Assembly: GCF_018991925.1 (NCBI RefSeq)
Contig: NW_024737042.1
Span: forward strand, 14,899,647 to 14,963,646
Origin: Homarus americanus
Lineage: Eukaryota; Arthropoda; Malacostraca; Decapoda; Nephropidae
Reading direction: 5' to 3'
DNA: 64,000 nucleotides
The notes under the pieces are model-generated. The model saw nothing but the letters and a program-made list of their open reading frames with translations, did not search any database and was not told the DNA's origin. Position numbers and translations under genes: made by a program. Shown here one piece after another: positions 58,859 through 64,000 of the stretch (its first letter is position 1; every line of letters begins with the position of its first letter).

Positions 58859-59892
58859 ATCTGATAATTATCCCTCTGGAGCTAACCCTGCCATGACCTT
58901 TCCCCTAGTGAGGTCAGAACACATCTTTAATACCGGTACAGCACTCATTTTATACACCTGGTCACCTGCGAGTCTAGCGGGCTGTAGTGTTTACATTCTT
59001 TCTCTTATATTTATCGGTATGATGACGGAAAATATTTTCCAACAGTAGAAGGTAAGCAATTGTAAACAAGTATATCAAAGTCTAAATAAAACAAAAAATC
59101 TTTATTTAAAAAAAAAAGTACAGTCATGCTTCGGTTAACGTCCAACCGAACAACGTCCGATCGCATATACGTCCGTCAGATAATTATGTATGTGTTAAAG
59201 GAATATGCTTCCTTCCTTAGGCTTTTTTTAAGCATTTGCCTCCAGGTGTAATGTTAACCAACATCTATTGAGGATAAAATCTTTCACCTACAAATTGACA
59301 ATAACACATTTGCTGTAATCAGACATATCTAGTTGCCTCAACAATTGCAACGTTGCAATTGGGGTTGCAATTTCAAATTCTGTGTCATTACTAAGAAATA
59401 GCGAAGGACTCAGGCGTCCTGATGTGAGAGAAAACGGACTCGTATGATGGGGGACCAAATAAAAAAAGCATAGCTACATGTTTTGTGGACTACAGTATTA
59501 AGCGTACCCTTTTCATCACTTTGTAATAAACCTAGCCATGTCTGTGTGTGTTTATGATATTTACCATAACATTATATATATATATTTAGTGGGTCTAAAT
59601 GGTCGTAAAATGGGAAACTTGGGGTTGGGTCTTGGGTGCCTGGAACCAATTAGAATAAATCCCATAGGTTCTGTACTTTCGTTGTTGCGTTTTTCATTAT
59701 CACGCACTTGGCGGGGTCCCAATTAGGCGCGATAACCAAGGGATGATTGTACTGTACTGTATATACTTGTGACACAGTTGCTTCTGGTGTTATGGTACAG
59801 GGGTACCAAGTGACAGCACTAGGATCCCGCTTCCTCTATCAAGGAATAAACAATTAAAATTTAAATTGGAAAAAAAAAAAAACATTCAAATA

Positions 59893-60107
59893 CAGTAGTA
59901 CCCCGATTTACGCGGTCAATTAAACCCATGAGGTACCGCGGAAAGTGAAAACCGCGTAAAGTGAACAACAGAACATATGGGATTAATTCCAATAGAGACT
60001 GGCCCGACCCCCAAACTCCACTTTTTCCGACACAATACCTATGTTGTAGTAAAAATAACATCTTAATTTTATGATGGTATGCTCACACAATTAATATTTA
60101 AGAGAAA
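59893..60107 (-). mobile_element. Tigger 3'-end fragment (ACGCGG family)
   Basis: On the minus strand this is the 3' end of the 47715-50372 family: TCACTTTACGCGGTTTTC-like end words, AATCCCATATGTTCTG and GTGTGAGCATACCATC. The terminal word reads CAGTAGTACCCCGATTTA. The 5' part is missing. Confidence 0.7.
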
Positions 60108-60561
60108 TACAGTTGCCAGGTTAATGTCCATTCAAATAATGGACTCAACTCCCCCTCCCCCCCCACTCACCCACCTCACTGGCTCCTACCTCTCTGAGAA
60201 ATGTTTGGGTGAAAACACTAGATTTTAACGTATAGTAATAAATAATATTTCAGACTAAAGTTAGGATAATATAATTGACATTTCTGGATTCCTTTTGAAT
60301 GTAAACTTCATATATTTTGCACAAAAGATAAAATATTTGCTTTGTGTAAACCAAATTATTACATTAGACCTAAAATTTGTATGTCTAATGCAAAATCCAT
60401 GATGTGTTTATTCAAAATGATCATCATATTGTAAGAATTCCAGCAATGTAAATTATATTCTGGCCGAGTAATTTGTATGAATTTTATGAGCTAAAACAAA
60501 TATCTTCAGTTAATAAAAAATAAATAAATTTTCTTCACGACACTATCTGTCAATCAAAATA

Positions 60562-62476
60562 CAGTGGGGTATGCTATAACGAACGGATCCTACTACGAAT
60601 ATTCCTATAACGAACGGTTTTACCTATAAAATTGAGAATGCTATAACGAACGCAACTCCTACAACGAACGCGGATGAATACCGGACTATTTCGCCTGGCG
60701 CATGAATATTGTTGTACCGCGACCCACAACAAGAGCGTCAGGCGCCATCTTTGTCTCATTGTGTAGCCAGTGCACCACTGTTATTGTTGAAATTTCGTCT
60801 TTTGATGTGGAAATAGAGTTATTTGTATAAATATTTTGTTATACAAGTGTACAATTGTGACAATGAATCGTTCAAAGCGAGTGAGAAAGCTCATAACTCT
60901 TGAAACTAAGAAAGAAATCATAAAGAAACGTGAGGATGGAACAAGCATTGCGAAACTTAGTGTTGAGTATGGGATGGCTAAATCGACTATATGTACGATT
61001 TTAAAGAATAAAGAGGAGTTGAAAACAGTGCAAGTGGCTAAGGGAATCTCTAGACTTTGCAAAGCAAGGTGTAATGTTATTGAGGAGATGGAAAATTTAC
61101 TCCTAGTGTGGATAAAGGAGAAAGAAATGGCAGGTGATAGCATTAGTGAAGCTATAATTTGTGAGAAGGCCAGACAATTGTTTGAGGACCTTAAAGCCAA
61201 GACTCCCAGTGCAAGTGATAGTGATGTGCCAGTGTTTATGGGTACCAAGGGGTGGTTTACTGGTTTCAGAAGGAGAAACAAAATACATAGTGTTGTGAGA
61301 CATGGTGATGCTGCTAGTGCCGATAAGGAAGCAGCTAAGGAACACCATGACATTTTCTTGAATATTATTAAAGAGGGAGGCTTTGTTTCTCAGCAAGTAT
61401 TTAACTGTGATGAAACTGGACTTTTTTGGAAAAAAATGCCTCGCCGTACATACATTACCAAAGAGGAAACTTCTGTCCCTGGCCATAAGCCAATGAAAGA
61501 CAGGCTTACCCTCCTTCTTTGTGCTAATGCTTCTGGTGACTGCAAAATAAAGCCACTCCTTGTGTACCATGCAGAAAACCCCAGAGCTTTAAAAAACACT
61601 AGGAAGACCCGCCTTGGTGTTATGTGGCGGTCAAACCCAAAGGCTTGGGTGACCAGGAATTTATTCTCTGAGTGGGTGATTGAGGTGTTTGGACCCAGTG
61701 TTCGGGAATACCTCAGGGAGAATAATCTTCCACTAAAAGCTTTGTTGGCTTTGAAGAGTCAGAAGAAGAGGCTGTTGTTCATGAAATTGTGGCTCTGGGC
61801 AATTCCATGGGCCTGGAAGTGGATGATGATGATGTTGAGGAGTTGGTGGAAGAGCACAGTAAGGAACTGTCCACTGAGGAGCTGCTTGAGCTTCACAAAG
61901 AGGAAAATGAGACACTGAAGCGGAGCTTAACTTCTGAGGAGTCAGGGGAGGAGGAGGACAAGGAGGAAAGCCGCATCATTCCAGCCAAAGATCTCAAGGA
62001 TGCGTTCTTTTGCTGGAGCAAACTGTCCAAGCTTGCTGAGGATTATCATCCTGATGTTGGTTCTGTGCAAAAGGCCATCAGTGTGTTCAATGACAATGTT
62101 ATGAACTACTTTTGGAAGGTCCAGAAATCAAGGTTGAAGCAGCCAACCCTGGATACCTTCTTTACAAAGATAACAAAAGAACATACAGACAAAGTGCCTG
62201 TGAGACAGTAACCAAAGAGGGCTAGGAAGGATGACTCCTCTCCTTCCACCTCTTCTCAATAATTCTCTCCTCCCCCCTCCTCCTCTGCCTCCTGTCCTGC
62301 ATGCTGAACAACACTAAGGTAAGATAAAGTACCGTATTTTTTACATTTTCCACAGAATTTTTTCAGTGTTAAGTGGTTGTATTTGGGGGCCTGGAACGGA
62401 TTAATCCTATAACGAACGAATGCTATAACGAACGAGGTTCTGGAACCAATTACGTTCGTTATAGCATACCCCACTG
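60562..62476 (+). mobile_element. Tigger element with internally deleted transposase
   Basis: The ends CAGTGGGGTATGCTATAA are the same on both strands and are flanked by TA (60560-60561 and 62477-62478). It is inserted in the ~400-bp repeat: the paralogous unit at 261-280 reads TCAATCAAAG-TA-CCCCACC without it. It is 1,915 bp long, recent by TIR identity, but the gene is defective. Confidence 0.95.
60863..62211 (+). pseudogene. Tigger transposase, catalytic core deleted
   Basis: ATG at 60863 (MNRSKRVRKLITLETKKEII). The pipsqueak HTH is intact (residues about 10-55: TSIAKLSVEYGMAKSTICTI), as is the CENP-B-type domain (GWFTGFRRRNKIHSVVRHGD). The first catalytic Asp, residue 183, is in FNCDETGLFWKKMP. 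At about 61750, after PLKALLAL, the frame jumps. The +1 frame from 61753 (EESEEEAVVHEIVALGNSMG) continues with the usual acidic C-terminus to LDTFFTKITKE and the stop at 62211. The segment with the second and third catalytic acids is missing, so the protein cannot cut DNA. It could still bind element ends and act as a repressor (inference). Confidence 0.9.
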
Positions 62477-64000
62477 TACCCCACCACGCCAGCTGGGTCG
62501 GTCGGTCCCAACCCTCCCCCCCCACCCGCCACCTTCCCTCCCTACCAGAGAAATGTTTGGTAGAAAACAGTATATTTACATTTTTAGTAATAAATAATAC
62601 CTCAGACTAAAGTTAGGAAAATATAATTGACAGTCACGTATGCATCGCGTATTCTTATAGATTGTGCTGCCAGGTGTATGTTATCTAGTGAATTTAGTCA
62701 ATATTGTACAGTAGCAATGGACCTAAGTGCAAACCTGTATTGTACATGTACTAAATGATTACGGTATAAAATTATTATGTCTATTGCAAATATAGCTTGT
62801 TTATACAGGTATTCAAATAAATTACTATCTTACAAGAATCCCAGCAATGTTAATTATATTCTCCTAGGTCATTTCACTGGCATTTTAAAATGAGAGAAGC
62901 TTAGTAGGACTGTTAAATAAACACACAGAGACCTTCGGCCCAAGCTGTCAAACATATGACCTCAACCCCCCCCCTCCCACCCCTCGCTGACTGGCTGGCT
63001 CCGTCCCTCCCTCCCTCCCTAATCTGCTCAGCCGGGGGTTTATTTAGGCTTACAGTTTTTATCTTATATAATATCTCAGACTAAAGTTACGAGATTATAA
63101 TTTGCATTGCTGGAATCCTTGCAAGACAGCCAATAATTGAATATAAACGTCATATATTTTGCTCAAGAGATAAAAATTGTTGTACATTAGTGTACAGTAC
63201 TGCAGTACATTTATAATATAAATTTTTTCAACAACATTTTTGGGTAGATTTACATAAATTTCTTCATTTATTTTCATCCATCTACATGCACACACCATAC
63301 TAAAAGAAACGTAAAAGAAATAAATGACCTGAGTGCAAAGCTGGAGTGCACATGTACTAATTTGATTACGGTACTAAAATTGTTATGTCTAGTGCAAATT
63401 ATAGCATGTTTATATTCAAATTAATCAGTATCTTACAAGAATCCCAACAATGTTAATTATATTCACCCAGGTCATGTCACTGGCTTTTTATAAGAGAAGC
63501 TTAGTCACTTAAGAACTGATAAATATACAGGTACTCGTGTTAGACCTTGGGCCGGTGCCAACCGTCAAACGTACTACCTCCCGTCCCCCCACGCCCCCTC
63601 ACTCGCTCCCTCCCTCTCCCCCAATTGCCCAGGTTTGCTGGAATCCTTGTAAAACAGTGAATAATTTTATTATAAACGTCATGTATTTTGCACAAGAGAT
63701 AAACATTTATCACCTGTATCACATTACAGTAGTGATTTAAGAGTAAAAGTGTATATGTACGTATATAGTATTCCACATACACGTAAGTATAAATACAAAG
63801 TTTATGTGATGATTGGACAACATCCATTTCGGTTAACGTCACGTTTCCAAGAACGTATCTAGGACATTAACCGGCGCATGACTGTAAAAGTAAAAAAAAT
63901 TGGTAAAAATTGGTCAAATTAAAATTTTTGGTAAGCAAACAATAAAAATCACAAAAAACTGTAAATCTCTAAATATCATGTCCAGTACAACAGTCAAAAG

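Larger units (their letters stand above)
54957..59050 (-). mobile_element. CR1-type non-LTR retrotransposon, nearly intact
   Basis: About 4.1 kb on the minus strand: ORF1 (58858-57983), ORF2 (57962-55024, one frameshift) and a short 3' tail ending in tandem TTCTTATG octamers (54957-54985 on the complement). A terminal array of such octamers is typical of CR1. The 5' end is not defined exactly. No long poly-A is seen, again as in CR1. Confidence 0.88.
60230..63730. repeat. Diverged copies of the ~400-bp inverted-core repeat
   Basis: Copies at about 60230-60560 (continuing at 62477-62630 after the Tigger), 62690-62880, 63060-63500 and 63640-63730 share AGACTAAAGTTAGGATAATA, CCAGCAATGTTAATTATATT and C-rich segments with the repeat at 1-1013. 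The first copy is closest to the unit at 1-409. Confidence 0.75.
59121..63884. mobile_element. Composite 4.8-kb Tigger-type TIR unit
   Basis: The left end CAGTCATGCTTCGGTTAA and the right end (complement CAGTCATGCGCCGGTTAA) are flanked by TA at 59119-59120 and 63885-63886. It contains a Tigger fragment (59893-60107), four diverged copies of the ~400-bp repeat also seen at 1-1013, and a complete inserted Tigger (60562-62476). Whether these ends ever moved the whole unit, or are two separate short elements, cannot be decided from sequence. Confidence 0.6.

Overview
This window looks like nuclear DNA from a large, repeat-rich invertebrate genome. An arthropod, perhaps a decapod crustacean, is the best guess: there are long (TA)n tracts, many pogo/Tigger DNA transposons with TA target duplications, mariner and PIF/Harbinger remnants, CR1-like LINEs, Ty3/gypsy and BEL/Pao LTR elements, tRNA-derived SINEs and several kilobase-scale minisatellites. 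There are no operons and nothing looks bacterial. The taxon is inference, not proof.

Host genes are sparse. Two exons (45982-46191 and 43871-44017, minus strand) join in phase and give the C-terminal part of a Ufm1-specific protease 1-like C78 peptidase. A plus-strand terminal exon of an unidentified gene may lie at 2860-3030. Almost everything else is mobile or satellite DNA.

Layout. 1-1.0 kb: tandem ~400-bp units with an inverted-repeat core. 1.0-9.7 kb: Tigger and mariner derivatives around the candidate exon. 9.7-34.3 kb: a deep nest. A minus-strand LINE (9740-12329, with a detached endonuclease piece at 32659-32870) carries a Ty3/gypsy element. That gypsy is split into 12330-15234 (RNase H, integrase, 3' LTR) and 31787-32658 (protease, RT) by 16.55 kb of foreign DNA. 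The foreign DNA contains a large degenerate palindrome centred near 27703. Its left arm was later hit by a BEL element (17939-25497, perfect 5-bp duplication) and by a gypsy solo LTR (26142-26557, perfect 4-bp duplication). 34.3-36.5 kb: a 26-bp minisatellite. 36.8-39.8 kb: a TIR-bounded 3.0-kb element whose only gene encodes a protein I cannot assign to a known transposase. 41-43.8 kb: Tigger and Harbinger derivatives. 43.9-46.2 kb: the protease exons. 46.5-54.5 kb: a Tigger family with a full-length transposase ORF (48128-49993), deletion derivatives and a nested pair. 55-59 kb: a nearly intact CR1 LINE with an SGNH-hydrolase ORF1. 59.1-63.9 kb: a composite TIR element holding the same ~400-bp repeat family as the window start and a recent, internally deleted Tigger.

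How the parts relate: the autonomous Tigger ORF could act in trans on its short relatives in the window. The insertions also record their own order: LINE, then gypsy, then palindrome, then BEL/solo LTR/MITE. Several empty sites for the insertions are preserved in paralogous copies inside the window.
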